Below, piece after piece: positions 26,901 to 42,200 of a DNA stretch of 64,000 nt. The translations under genes were made by a program, and so were the position numbers. Numbering within the stretch: position 1 is the stretch's first letter; every line of letters begins with the position of its first letter. The notes beneath the pieces were generated by a model. That model saw only the letters and a program-made list of their open reading frames with translations. It was not told the origin of the DNA and ran no database searches. This DNA comes from Albula goreensis (lineage: Eukaryota > Chordata > Actinopteri > Albuliformes > Albulidae), in the NCBI GenBank assembly GCA_022829145.1, contig CM040753.1, positions 7,720,884 to 7,784,883 on the forward strand. Reading direction: 5' to 3'.

Positions 26901-29900
26901 TAAAGAGTGTTATACAATAAATCCAAAATGGACATTTCAATAAAAGTAAGTGTTTTGGTAATAAAAGTAATTTGAAATGATTCACCATGTCCCGTGATGT
27001 ATGCTCTTGCATATATTACAAAGCTATTCCGTTTGTAAAGTAACAAAATAAGGTGGTGTTAAGCGTTAAGATCCGTGAATTACTATGTCACCACGCTCTG
27101 CTTCCATTCAATGAATATTTCTTCAAACACAACCAGGAAGTGCTGTTGACCTTCAGCAGTCTCTGGGTTTAGGAACTCATGGATGTGTTGTATCCATGCA
27201 GTGGGTGTTTGTGCTGATATTAGTCAACTTCAGAACTGTCTGTATGTCGACAATTTCAAGCATTCACTTATTTTATGATTTGTTAGTCACTGCTTTATGT
27301 CAATGTTCGGAGTCTTTATAAACCACCATTTAAGTGATTAATACAAAAAAAAATACATGAATAAAACTAAATAATTATCAGACCACTACACATATCCATA
27401 CTTTATTTGCTGACTATGATTTCTATTTAATCTCATAAAAAAAGCCTGAACAGTAGTGATCAGCATCTCTACTTCAGCAATGGCCAATCATTGGCTTTCA
27501 CTGCCATCTTTGCAGTCTGCAGACTGCAGCAGGCCAAAACACTGATCAAAGAGAGGATCATCGTGGGCAGGTATGTTTGAATGACCCTGCACAAGATAAT
27601 AAGGGACTGATTGGGTGCTCTGGTTCTCCAAGGACGAGAGGGCCGACTCTTAACATCTCTCCTGAGCAGAACACTTAATGAAGGCAGAGGTGAACAAGCA
27701 AGAGCAAGAGGCTGCCCTGATAACTGCAGTTCTTAACGTTGCGTGGACGCCTGTCATAACGCCGTTCAGATGAGGGCAAGCTTAAATCACGGGGTTGAGA
27801 TGTGGAGACCACCTGAATGGGCATATACTCACACTGCAGATTTTTCTACAGGAGAGGCTTGAAAGTGAAGACAGCTGTATCACAATTAGTTGCTCAACAT
27901 ACAGTGTTGTAATATCATTGTGTGTTACACTTCATGCAGACGATGTTTGATGCAATACGAGTTGTTTTTGAACAACGCAATGTATGGTTTAAAGGAACCT
28001 GTTTACACCCATGGCATGGATCCTTGAGATGACTTCCTGATTTCGATTTTTTTTCCCGGAACTCCTGGTTCCTGGTTGTGCTGTTTTTGTCAATGCGGTC
28101 AACTTTTATACCCACGGAAGACAAGACACAGAAAGTACAAAACAAAAATATGAACAAAGCTTTTCTTAGAGAGGTGAAAATGATATTGCCACTGGCAGTG
28201 AAGCTATAAAACATAAAATAGAACAACCTGCAATATGTCTGTAATTGTCTGTCCAACCCTCTAGTCTAGGAAATGATACTTGCTATTTCCTCCACAGGGA
28301 CACTGCGGATGCTGTCCAAAGACCAAAGGTACGATGCATCAGCAGCATCAGGGCACTGTATGAAAGAGCTGAAAAAGAGCCGAGGAGAGCGAGGGCTGTG
28401 GCAGAGGAAGTTTAACTTTTAACTCCGCTTCATTCTCTTTTTGAGACGACAGACATGCCGTTGTACAAAATGGGAGGAAGAAAGCATAAAGTTCATGCTG
28501 TCCCAAAAAAAAAAAAAGAAACCTCCATCCTAACCTATACATGATTAAGTATTACATTTCTGTACTCATATATAAAACAAATTACACCATAAATAATGTC
28601 TCGTTTTAAAGGTTTTACAAATAATACTCTCTATGCAATATGTTGTCTTTATTGATTTACTGGGTAGTAATTGAAAACACAGTACCTAGAGGCAGGCATC
28701 AATGTATGTCCGAGGACAGGAGAGACTCGGAGAACAGAATAACCTTTTTTAACCTTTGCCTGGTATTAATAAATCCAAGTAAATAGGCTCCAGAATCAAT
28801 CATTTCTGAAATAACATTAAAGCTTTAAAGTAGTTGGGATTTCTCATTTTAAAGTGAGCGCTTAAGACGTGTTTGGGTACACCATGATGTATTCTGCGAG
28901 TTGCTGGTACCTAAATACTGCTTTTGAGTGGAATGTTAAATAAATAAACCAATACGTGGCTGCTATTTAATTCCCCCTACCACTTGTTGCCAAGGAGGGC
29001 AGAGCGGCACCAAGCAAAATGCTGATGATCACTTGGGATTTGACCGTTTGAGACATAATTTGTGAAAACGTGCTGCGCGACACACCCGCGGTTTTCATTT
29101 GTGCCCAAGCAAATGCGGCAATGGTATCTATCAGTCTGAGATATCTTTGAGAATATAATTTCAAGGGCAAGCTAAATCATTATGGTTTGTGCTCGGCAGA
29201 CCTGAAAGTTAATACAAATCTCCCCCGTCCGGGCCTCCCGCAGGCTCCTGTTTGTCGCAGGCATAAGAAAATAAATAGCTTTACCTTCTCCTAAACAACC
29301 TTTTCTATAAATATTGAATAGTGCACAGCTGAATTTAAATAATGCATGCAAATAATTTCCTTAAATAAACCGGTGACATTGTTTTTCGCAGGCAATCAAA
29401 ACCCCACCTCGGCTTCAATATCAAAGGCAGAATCAGTCCGAGCAGTCGGCGAGGTTCCCGCAGCAATTGGCAGACAGAAGCATGTAATTTTAATAACATC
29501 TTGTTAGAAAGAGAGAAAGTTGGACCTGCTCTGACTCTCACAATAACAGTCTAAGAAAAAAAAAAAAACATTTTTTTCCTCCAGGCAGAAAACATGCTGT
29601 GAATTCACAGTGTTGCACCAGGAATCGTACTGTATTCCTGAGGAGAGGGTCTGTGTGTAGCGACGGCGATTGACCCCGTAGATTGTTAACTTGTGTTAAT
29701 GGGAACATGGTTACGACACACCTGCACTGTGATAGTGCCGTTACTCGGTACTGCCTGTGAGGATTTGGAATACATTGTGGCAACTTATGCCGATGTTATC
29801 TGCTGCTGCTTGCCGATTATGCTTTCCCCGCGGATCTCATTATCCACAACTTCTAACGTCAGTCAGCATTTCCCTGTCAAACCGAGATTAAAAAGACTCC

Positions 29901-31721
29901 TCTGTGTACCCGACAGCTCGGTGGCAACATCCTACCAAGGTGGCGTCACCCGGGAAGCAGCGCCGCTTTGAGACCGGATGTTTTTGAATCGTTTTTCTCT
30001 TTTTTTTTTCCCTGTCTTTCATTGCATGGAAACGTTTTTCAGTCAAAAATACAAAAATAAAATAACATAAAATAAAGGGAAACCAATGGCAGGGGCAACA
30101 CAACTGTTCTCTCAGCAATACAATGATAAATAAGCAAATAAATAAGAGTAAACTGCTCAGACTTGGCGGGGTAACAGCGCGCGTGCACCGTGCAGAGGCG
30201 TGTTATGAATTTATTCATGTCATTAAGTCAGCACTCTGAGGGGGCTTTCAGTGTGCATGACATTCACCACACGCTGAAAGCAGGCTTTTGCTCCAGACGT
30301 TACCCGACCCCATCCGTTTTCACGGCTGCGCCACAAACGCTACATTCTCGAGAGCGCAGACATTGTTTTTTCCGTCTCGTGTGGGTCACTTCTACCCCGT
30401 TCCCCCCCCAAAATATCAACCTCCACCGCGTACGACGGACGTCACGGCCGTCTGGAATTTCTGCCTCGCCATTCCCTGCATATTTCACTCTAACAGCGGT
30501 GGCGGCGAATAACTGCCAAAGAACGGACTATGCTTTCTCCCCCTTCCCATTAGTACTATTATTAAAGTTATCTTTTTTTTGTTCAGCAGAAGGCGGAATG
30601 CCATACATCACTTGTATGAATGGCTGTGAAGCTTCGCTTCAGAGCGGATTTTTCGGCTTCATGCTCACTGGTATTTAGTATTTATTACCCGTGTGAGCGA
30701 AGGGACAAACAGAACCCTGTGGAGGAGTGCTTGGCCTTGGGCCATTCTACTCTGGTGGCCTTTTGTCAGGCTTCCTTCCACAGTCACACCACCACACAAA
30801 TAACAGTGGCTTAAACTTCAGACCTCAGTGTGTTTTCTTCTGTTTTTTTTTTTTTTTTTTCCCTTGCAGCACTTCAGAGGACATTTAAAACAAATAAACA
30901 GGAGTAGCTGGACTCTGTGCAGTCGACGAGTGGGCGACTGGTTCCCTGACGCCTCTTTGGATCAGCGGCTGGGCGGCACACATCTCCCCTCGCGCTTCAC
31001 GCTTTCATCTCCGAGGTGCAGCTCGTGCTTCCATGAATCAATCCCCCCACACCCAGAACATCAAATAATGCGCGCCTGCAAAGCCCAAGACGCAGTCACA
31101 CAAAATTGGCAGCGCTTCTACGAATATCCCGTTGATGCGGTTTGTTGTCACACACGGGGCCTATAAATGGTGTCCAGCGTGAGCTGAGCGCAGAATGAAA
31201 CAGCTGTTTTGATCCGGGGTACTTTCAGACCCCACAAACGGAGGAGGGCATGAATCAGTGTAGTACACAGAGAGCCATATTTCACAAGACCGCAATACAA
31301 AAGACGGCCATTGAAAAACATGACAGCTTTTAATGTTCCTTATAAATCACCCGGAACGGTGTGAGTATGTGTGTTTGTGTTTGTATGTGTGCGCAGGGTA
31401 CACGTGGCAAAGAAAAGTTTCAGACTACGATTTTTACAGAATCAAATAATCGTCAGGGCTACATCAATAAAACACTGACACTTATTCATTGGCCTGCCAT
31501 ACAGCTTTGAGTCTGCATTTTTTCCTACTCCTGAGATACAGCGTTGGAGTTAAACAGCAAGAACAGCAACCCAAATTTTCAGAGGGGTCGAACACAAAAG
31601 AAGGGTGTTCTTGAATTAGCTATAAACAGTAGCCCTGTTTTTTTGTTCACCAAAACCAAACAGACATATTGGAAAGAGAGACAGAGAGGCACTGAGACAG
31701 GGAGAAGAGAGAAAGAAACAG

Positions 31722-31747
31722 AATAAATAAATAAATAAATAAATAAA
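31722..31747. repeat. AAAT tetranucleotide repeat
   Basis: There are about six tandem AAAT units after a purine-rich GAGACAG stretch. Confidence 0.9.
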
Positions 31748-32531
31748 AGAGGGAATTATGATCCTGCTAAAAGAGGGAAGCACATCACTGACCAAAGTGC
31801 CAGCTGGTTCCCAGTCACTTTCGGAGATGGACACAGAGGCAGGTCCATGACCAGAGGCTGGGAATGGAGACGGAGAGCGGGGAGCCGGCATGCGGGGAGG
31901 TGGGAGGGGCTGTCAGAGGGGTGAGGTGGGGAGCGATGTGACCTACTTACATTATTATATGCTGAATACTTAATGGCGTGTTTCATCACAACGATCCTTC
32001 GCACTTGCAGAATCTACACAGCGATAGATTCATACATAACCCAGCCTCAACCTCCCCTGCGGGCGGAATTGTGGGTATTCACAGTTCAAAAATCACTTTT
32101 TTTAATGATGCCGTCTCCTCCAAAAACATGCACTATGCTGATTATTTGGAGAAAAAAAAATTCAAAAACGGGAAACATAAAATATTTGGAAAAATCTTAG
32201 ACATCCAAACTGACAAGTCCTAGCTTGCTTTTTCAAGCTTATTTATAAAATACATTTATGAGCAGAAGTAGTACTTGAGACTCCTATAGGTTGATGCATT
32301 TTTCATAAGATGTAATTTTTCACAAGCATCACAAGACTGACAGCTATATGTGGCTCTGGCTTATTAAACCTGCAGCAGAGATATGGAATGTGTTCCATGG
32401 AACATACATGCAGGAATAGCGAGTTTTATTCCCAGCACCTCACAAAAAAGACTTATCTTAAACAGTGTGTCCTCTTGAAAGACTTGGACATAGATTCAAA
32501 ACAAACATATTAAGTCTATGATCAGGACATT

Positions 32532-32573
32532 CATTTCAATCAACACAGACGTTTGTGTGCATTGATTGAAATG
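32532..32573. repeat. Short inverted repeat
   Basis: CATTTCAATCAA and its exact complement flank about 18 bp of ACA/TGT-rich DNA. It could fold as a hairpin, but the stem is too short for a typical microRNA precursor. Confidence 0.6.
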
Positions 32574-35500
32574 ATGTGTTTCACTACAATACTGGCTAGT
32601 ATAACCAGCTAACAGAAATAGTTTTGATTAAAGTGTATTATATGGCATTTAGTAAAGTAGGAGGTGACTGGGAACACAAAGGTAACAGGCCCTTGTTAAC
32701 ATGTCAAGCATCCCATCAACAGACAAAGCAGCCCAATTTGGGAATGGACACCAGAACAGAATCCTTGATCCGTGTCATTCCCGCATCCTGGAATTCTGGC
32801 AAATAGGGGGGAGGAACTGTCTTTCCCAGAGAGCCGGGGGCAGTGGAGGGAAAACAGAAGATCAGGGAGATGACAGCGGGGCTGGGAATGGGGTTGGGGG
32901 GCACCATGCAGACTGTGGTACCCAATTGGTAGTCTGTGGAGATGCTGGCCATGTCAGGAGAGCTCTGCTTCAAGCCCACATGCAAGGTGAGGCGATGAAC
33001 TGGGAGTTTGTGGGCACTGTTCCGTTTATTCACTGACAAAACCGGCCTCTGCACACTTCAATGAAGGGGGAAAAAACCTATTGGCAACATTATTCTGCCT
33101 TTTTTTGTCCATGCAATCAGAAAAAGCCCGATTAAACCTGATCCATAACATCTACCCAGAAAAGGAAAAATATTTCCCAGGTGAGGCAGAAAACGAGAGA
33201 CACCTTAACCAAAAGGAAAACAGATTGGAAAGGGAGGGGGCCCAAGATACGTAATACGCAGAGCGCACGCCGCCCACCAGACAGCACATAAAATGTCTGT
33301 GGCTTTAATTGGCAGGCTTTGAATGAAACGAGGCACACAATTCAACATTGATTGATATTGCCTCTCGATGTGAGGGCAATTTTCTCGCTCTGGCGTGAAC
33401 CTCCCAGCGTGAGGAGCATGGTGCAGTCTGACTGTGCGGTGGCGGCCATGTCCATAAATGAGAATGAAAGGTCAACATCACGATCTGCCTCTGGTCCTAT
33501 TACCCAGCAAAGCACCACAACTTTGAGTGGCATTTACTAATTAAAATTAAATGACAATCATTTACACATTCAAAGAAGAAGAGAGTTTCCCTGGTGTCAT
33601 TCTACGCTTTCAATTTCTAAAATACAAGATGACTATAAAGGTCACTCCTTTTTCATATTACTGATTTAGATCTTTATAAGGATTTTCCAAGCATTAAATA
33701 ACAGGGATATAATTACTTAATGAGTATGGTTTATTTTGCATGCTAGTGCAATGCAGATTTTTTTTTTTTTTTTTTTTCCCAGAATTTATGGCTTTGCCTA
33801 AAAGAGGACCCGGAAGACACAGAAAACAATCTTGAATACCACAAAGTAGAACAATCTGCTTGACTATCCTCAATTTTGTATGAGCATTTTAACAGAGACA
33901 AAATCTCAGTGAGGCGCAGACAATTCCACAGTGTTCTTATGTGGTCGACTTATGTTTTACACACTTCAAATTTATACCAGAACTGACAACAAAGGGGAAC
34001 ATAATACCCCCAAAAAAAAAAAAAAATTCAAAACCATCTTTTTCAACAGAACTTTTCATTACATTTCCTTTCCTTGGTTGGAATTTTTTTTTTGCCCGCC
34101 GAGTGAATTAAATAATTGCATGTTCAAAGCAATATGCAAATAATTCCATTTCTAATGATAATAACCACAAAAGCAGTTTATCAGTGGCATAGTATTACAA
34201 GGGGGCTAAAAAAAAAGGAGGGTGCAAATGCTTTAGGCTGAGGAAATGCAATTAAAACACTCAGCGTTATGTATTAAAGAGGAGAAATGATGAGAATGAT
34301 GGGCCTGGCCCCTGCCTGCGTATCCCAGCAGATACAGCAGCGGGCCAAGGGAAAGGAACTGCTACGTTTCATTTCAGCTGGCCCAATATAACGCCTCATA
34401 CATTTGCTCATGTTAAGGGGGCTCACTTTGGAAGCCGCTGCGTGGAAGACACCAGTATATCTGATTTCATTTAAACAAGCTTTCAGATTCAATTAGCCTC
34501 CTGTCTCCCCACCCCCCCCCGGCACACCTTCTCCCCCTCAAACCCCCCCTTTCCAGCCACGGCTAAAACGGAGCGCTTCGCAATCGTTCCAAACACAATT
34601 ACTCAATTGGATTTTAATGGAAACACAGGGGTGCCGGATAGCCTTTGCATGGAGTTGCAGGACGGTCCCCGCTCTCCTTACCCAGGCCACGTGACCCAAT
34701 CAGAGCCCTCATGCAGCCTCCTTCTCTGGCAATTCTTTAAAAGCATATACTTTAAAAAAAAAAAAAAAAAAAAAGACGACAATGGCACCCCTTGCAGCCA
34801 TTCACAGAACCCTGTACTTCGGCACAGCTTTTTACGCAATTCTGTTACTGTCCCCACTATATTCATGATTTGCTTTTCTATTCAAAATCATATTTTTTTT
34901 CCCTTTCTCCCCCCACTCCTTGTCATCTTGAGAACATGATTGGCAGAGGGATAATGGGATATCAGGCATGCAGGACATATTTGGCACGCACTCTGAGTAT
35001 AATTCACCCCAAAGTGCCCCTTGTAAAGCATGGGGCTCTGCATCGATTGCATGGCAGGGGACTGTTTAGAGTAGGGAAAAAAAAAAGAACAAAAAATATG
35101 TAAAGCGTGCTCAATATAAAGCAGACGGATATAAATTGAACAAATTCCAGGTCTCTTTCATTTAGTTAGGGATTTGATCATGAACAGAATGCGATATGAT
35201 TGCAGTCATGACACTTTATTACTGTGCTGTCACCTACCGATTTTTTTACCATCTTGGTTACGAATGTTTACAATTCCTGCACGGCACCTTGTTAATAAGA
35301 TTTACATTATGAACAAAGCTGTGTACTTTTAGAATTTCATTTGCTCCTACAGATCTTTCATCGTCATGGTACACAGAACCAATGGCTTGAGGTGAGGTGC
35401 TTTGTAACAGTTTTTATTTGATGTTACTCCACAATATATACAGGTGCAATCAAGATACTTCATGTTGTTTTGCTGAATATGTTGTCATTTTCTCCATTCA

Positions 35501-36102
35501 GCCCTGCGCGCTGCCTACAGATGCTGTTGATTCACACAAAAGAGCTTCTCTTTATGCCACAGAAAGCAGCCGTTATAAGATACACTAAGCACAATTATTT
35601 CCTCCGTATTTTGAAGCTGTCAGCACCGTTTCATCCATCTGTCATAGATAATTGCTGTCACGTCATCAACTCACACGACGGCACGAGCGTACCCGGCTAG
35701 CACGCGCACAGAGCATGCTAATGATCAAAATGCCATGTAATTACCCATCTGTGGGCTCAGGCCATGTATAGCAGTGTGTGCAGTCCATGCACACCCAAAA
35801 CAGCCATCCATAATGAGCCCGGTCTCCATGGCGTCTATAAATACTGTACAGAGCAGGATTAGAGGAAGTGCTGCACCCCCATTGTGTGACTGTGTGACCC
35901 CCCTTTCCGTCACTCCCCGGGATGTGGACTCGGGGCCCCTGGGGAGCAGCTGTCATGCGGCTGTGTGGTGTCGGATGATGCCACTTATCAGATTGGCAGG
36001 AGGGCCCAACTGACACAGCCTGTTAATGTGGCTCCTTAGAGCGCTGACCGAGAGATCGTCCCCTGCTTCCAGTGGTGCCGGTTGCACATGCGTGTGTGTT
36101 TT

Positions 36103-36126
36103 GTGTGTGTGTGTGTGTGTGTGTGC
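36103..36126. repeat. GT microsatellite
   Basis: A GT run is followed by CGCGAG. The surrounding 36280-36480 is CA-rich but interrupted. Confidence 0.9.
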
Positions 36127-38379
36127 GCGAGTGTCTCTGTGTGAAAGAGAAAGAGAGGCGCCCCAGTTCACTCCAGTGCACACATTATGGAGCTCCATAC
36201 AGGAGCCACCCAGGGCCCCACGCTCCTGTGCTCTCACCCAGCCTGGGTCCCCCATGCCCCGGCACAGAGGCTTCCGGGCAGCCTCAGTGTGCGCTACGGT
36301 GGCACGCGAGCTCAGCACACACATGTACACGCACGCATGCACGCAGATGGGCAGACTCGACTGCGCACACACACACGAGCAAACGTGTTAGAACGTGTTA
36401 GAACTCATGTGCAAATGTACTGCACGCTCACACACACGAATAGGCACACTGTCTTACATACATATCAATACAAAGGCACAGAAATGCAGGCATACTCAGC
36501 CCCACAGACAGGCAGGCATCCAGACAACCTCCTCCCCAGAACACAAACACACGCATGGGCACAGACAAAAGACAAAACGACTGACATGCACGGAAATGCA
36601 TTTTGGCAGTAAACCGCACAGAGGTAAAACAATGGCTAATTAACTAGGGAAAAGGGGCACACTGGCCTTCGGATCCAAAGTAGAGGGCATTATCCTTCCG
36701 CATTGTCCATGTTGACATGCAAAAAGCCCTGGGGTGAGCCTTCCACATCTAAGCAGCCCTGATAAGATCAGAAACTAATGATAATGTTCACTCACAAAGG
36801 ACCCGGGACATGTAATGGTTATTAGAATAATGGGCATCTATTAGACAAACTCTTCAGAAAAAATAACATTGAAGTACTGTACTAGCTCGTGGACATTTAA
36901 TTTATTTATTTATTTTTTTTTTGTGAAAGGCCAGGCATATCTATCGAGGAATGAGTACATTTATTTACTAATGATTTCATCGTATACAGTTGTATAATTT
37001 TCCGTACGCGAACGCGGTGCAGGCTATTTCACAGTGAGGTGGTCTCGAGTGCTTCAGCACCGCAGACTGTGAAATGAGCTCCCCGGCCTTCTCTTCTCCA
37101 TTACATCAGCTCCTTCTCCACTGGCCCAGATTTTAATGCTCGCCTAATCAGCGTCTCCATTAAGTGCGCCGGGGAAAATGTTCATCAGGCCGGCTTTAGC
37201 TGCGCATGCAGATGAGCCCAAATTGCAGGGTATTGCAAACGCCTTCCGACATCCTCCGAGACTGGCGGATGGGGGTGGGGGTGGGAGTGGGTTTGGAATG
37301 GTAAAGGTGATGGAGTTCAACGCCGATTCCACGCAAATGAAGACGGGTTCCTTCTGAGGAAACGTAGAGGAGCGAGTCGGGAACCCCCGAAGTCCCAGTC
37401 AGGTGCCAGGCCTTACAGAGGAGAGGACGGAACAGCCCGCGAGGGGCCCATCCGTTCTGTCGCTGGTGGATCTTTGAGGGGCGCCAAACGTAATGACTGT
37501 GAGCGGGAGCGGAATGGCATGTCATCAGGTCTTCGCTGGGGATCCTCGTGTGTGCGTGCGTGCGTTTAATGAACATCCTCCACATGCCCCTCCCCCGCTC
37601 TCTCTTTCTCCCTGAACACCTCTCCATTTCTGTCAGTATACCCCTCTCTCCCCATGTACATGCCTCTCTCGTTCCTTCTCTCTGTTTGAACCAGTATCTA
37701 CAGAGGCAGATGCATCTCACTCGAATTCTCTCAAACCTGTAACTATATATACCCTCAGTCTGTTCCTCAGATCCTTTCTGCCTTCCCCTGTAAACAACTC
37801 TATATGTCTCATACTCTATATATATATCTCACTTACACATCACTTTCTCCAACCTTATTTCTCCCTACATACCCACTTTTGCATCTTTCCACTAACCTCT
37901 CCTTCCTTCTCTAAGCATAATGATATCTTTCTGATGTTTACTACCCCTCCCTCCTTTTTTTTAATTTGGGGGCCCTCATCTCGATTATAATACATGTTTC
38001 ACTTTGTGAGCTGTCTGCTTGAACATGTGAGGCAAGAGGTGTAAGGGCCAGTCAGAGAGCTGGGGAGAGCAGTCAGTTAAAGCACTGGTGACACAGGAAG
38101 ATAATGAAGAAATATCATCTCCCATGGTGGGGCACGCCGCCCTCTTGAATTGGAACCCCAAATCAAACATGTGACTTACTGCAGTGGCACTGATGGAATG
38201 CACCAGTGACTCGTACGTCACCTTCCATCTAGTCATCAGGCTCTCTTCAAAACGTGGTCCCATAACGGGCCCTACGCATGCATGTAATCGCTCCGAATGG
38301 CACGTTCTCTCTGTACGATGCAAAACTGCGCCAAGGTGCAAATTACCCCAGAAATGCGACGGCTCCCGGTTCCTGAAAC

Positions 38380-38600
38380 ATGACCCGAGAACACTTTGTC
38401 ATCTTTATGGTTCGTAACGGAGCCAAGACCCGCAATACACTAACTAAATCCCATTAGGCTAATCCACGGGAAACAACTTACGGCACGATCGCGGCGGCTC
38501 GGCGACTCCGCCTAATTTATGCGATATTCAAATGAGCGCCAAATCAAAATAATTAATTGCGGTGTCTGTTTAATTAGCCGTGCAGAGGTGGTGTTCGGCA
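38380..38600. promoter_or_regulatory. Candidate conserved non-coding block
   Basis: A CpG-containing core (CACGATCGCGGCGGC) is followed by TTATGCGATATTCAAATGAG, TAATTAATTG and TTTAATTAGC. It ends about 400 bp before exon D in window order and looks like clustered POU and homeodomain sites. Confidence 0.3.
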
Positions 38601-39008
38601 AACCCCTAAAATCACAGCCCGTCCCTATTTTCCCTCCCGGGTGTCAGGAGGGCGTTCCATGCAAAAAGCCCCAGCTGATAAGAGGAAAGAGCCCTGCAGT
38701 CCTGCCAGCTCCTCTTCATCTTTATATCTGTGTCTCAGACACAGAGTCTGATGGGTTTTTATTTGTACATCATAAGATTAGTTACCAGTTGAGACCAAAC
38801 TAACCAGGGAAGGTGACTTAACTGTCTAACTTGTGATGAAAGGCAGAGATGTTTGTCTCTTCCGCATCTAACAACACAACCGGCCTACAAGGTGAGGGTT
38901 ACCATTCGTTCTGATTTGTTAGTTGAAGAACGCTGTCCTTTGCGTAATAAATGAAAAAGATTAATTTTCAGAGCAGAGGGGGAGAAATGGCGCGATAGCT
39001 GTAATTTA

Positions 39009-39278
<270 letters not shown>

Positions 39279-42200
39279 TCAATGAGTTCAGTGTGGGACA
39301 ATGAGCTGAAAGTAACGACAATTATGCTGACATTACTTAAAAATCACATATCATGAATGAGTGCAAATTTTTTTAACATTCACATTTTGTGGGGCAGGGG
39401 ATGGAGACCCTTTAGATGGCTCGGGTCAACTGGTTTTACAGTGGACAAGCAGTGAGAACAATGAGTGTCTCACTGGTCAATCACAGACCGGTTCAATCGT
39501 TTCCATTAGTTTTCCTTGGTAAAGAAAGACACCTTTGAAAGATGGGCACATTGAACACAATAAAGAGAGGGCATGTGTGGAATTCGGTGGACTTTCATCT
39601 GAGTCGCTATCATTTAATTCAGCTCACTAAGTTCAAAGGAAACGGCTCAGAGGTTGTGGCCACACTTTCCAGCTATGAACAGCTTCTTCCCCTCGGTGTG
39701 ACAGCCGTCTGGCTGGGGTCACGCCGCACTGGTTTAATCCTGCAGAGGAGAGCCCAGCCATTATGAAAAGACTCAGCTTACGGTTCAGGAGTCATTCTGA
39801 GAAAGATAAGCTTAAAAAAAATCCCTCCCCGCTTTGTTTCTTAACCTTTTTTTGGCACCTTCAACGACAGAGAGGTTTTGTCCAACACCGTCGAGTGATG
39901 TTTCAATCAATCACCTTGTTTCTTTAAACAAAACTGCACAGGCAGCTGCTCAGTTTGATTTCTAAGAGTGCTCAGCCAATAGGACAGTGATCATACATAG
40001 ACTGCTGAACTGTTTAAAATACCAAACTGTAATCTACCTTGCAATAAAAACAGAATAACCTCAACTATACAGAACTCTGGGATACAGAGGTTTATATACT
40101 TGAAAAGGTTCAAATCCAGAAGCAGCATTCTAATGACAGATGCAAAACACTGATGCAAAAAAATGCATTATACCGGAATACAACCGAACTTTCCATTGAT
40201 AAAAATGGACTTGTCTTAGCACAGCAGCTGAAGCGTATAATTTGTGAAACTTAACATCCGAATTGACATTATATGCACAGAGCGACTCATTTAATAATTT
40301 GCAAGTAATGATCTAAATTATATTTTGTATTTTTTGACAATTGTGTTTCATACTACTCTGATGTTACTTTCAGTGTTATAACACTTTCCCTATTTAAAAG
40401 AATGTTACACAAAGGCAGTATAATGTTTCCATATGCCTGAGGATTTACATCACTCTATTGTACTTCATCACACTGTAATGTCAGTAAGTAAGGGCATGGG
40501 GTGGAAGCTAATGAAGCTTTTCATGAAAAGTATCATCATTTTGATTTTTCCTTGTGTTTTATTTGTCCTCATTTCAAACATATGGCTTCACAACAGACGT
40601 TTCTGAACATATCTCTTTGAGCACATCAGGAAGTTCAAAAGTAGCACTGCCATGCTAATCGCCTTGTTTTATTTATACAGCAAGCTGCCAGTGTCGGATA
40701 TTTGCTTTGAAGGCAACGCGTCGGTCTCCTGACAGTGAAGTTTGGGGCTATCAAAATTCCCAATGTACAGCAAAGCTTCAAACAGGCCGAGCATCAGCAT
40801 TTATATTTTCCCACACACGCTTCTCCTGGATTTGAAAGTTACTTCTCATACAAGTTCATGAGATCAATTTGATATTTAAGCCCTGATCACATCTGCGATT
40901 GTGCCATTTCCTATTTGTTTATAGAAAGTAATGCCTCTTTCCTCAAAGACCCAATGAAAACACATCCCTGTTGCCCTGTGGCTAATGCTGGCTGTAGCCA
41001 GCACTGAAACGCAACCATCCACATGAGTTTGAAATTATTAAAAAAAAAAAATATCTGAAATGGTTGACATGAAGAGACTTGTAATTAATCCACCACTGAT
41101 TGCATGTTTAATTCTTCTCTGAACTGTAAAGAAAGACAGTGTTAAAAGAGGACAAAAAAAAAAAAATCATGGATCTTAATTGCAAGCTGGTTTTCTGGAG
41201 TGCAGAGCCTGTCCTGATCCATCACTCACAGTGCGATGGGAGGTAGATATTGGGGAGTGATTAAAGCTCATTAATGAACTCTGCATTATAGACCAGAGCG
41301 CTGGCTTTGATGGGGGTGGTGGGGGGTGGGGGGTGCGAGGGTAGAAGAAAGCCCTTATCAAAACGCTGTGATGGATTTTTAGCATTCCAGATGAGCCTCG
41401 GAACGGTGAAAGAAAAGAGAGACGGGGTTCTCATTTCAAGGATGAGTACGGGATTTGTTTTCGCCAGCTATCAGCAGTTCCTTTCTGTGGCCATCTCAAA
41501 GGAAATTACTGAAATGAAATCTCACCGTAGAACTATGTATGACAAGAATGGCAAGCAAATCTGCAGCTTAAACCTATTCAATTATGCAAAGGTTTTTTTT
41601 TTTTTCTTCTTTCTCTTTTTTTTTTGCTCTCTTTCTCAAGAAGATGATAAGACTAACAGGCTCTGACCAGATATGATTTTTATCACTCACTCTGCAGAGG
41701 GGGTTTATGCTGACAGTAAGTGCAGAGGCAGAGTTCTCTTGCGCTGAACTACATCTGGCAATTAAAACGCAGCGGAGATTAGACAACAGCGCTAATTTCT
41801 CCCGGTCTTAATGATTCCGTCTCAGATAACACGCTAGAGATGGTAATGCTAACCCTCCCGGGGTGCCAGGGCTATGTGAAAGCAGGCACTTTGCTTGTTA
41901 TGATCAGGAGCCCACGAAAACTCAATCTGTTACCAACGGCGCCGTGGAAACCCAAGCCATAAGCACTAATAGGGAAGGAGGCCGTTAATTTCACTGGCCA
42001 GGATTAACAGCCAACACAAAGGCAACTACTGGAAAAAGACATGCAAAAAAGGATGAAAAAAGCAGACAGTTTTAAAACAATATTGTTTCAGTGTTCATTA
42101 ATGAGATAAGGTGTCGTGTTGGATACAGTCTGCCACCAACATGTACAATTAAGACAAAATGGGAATCAATTTGAGTGAAAATGGCAAAATGAAACATAAC

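Noticed and set aside
30190-30678. 162-codon plus-strand frame
   Set aside because: No homology that I recognise, no repeated motif, and it lies antisense within a pard3 intron.
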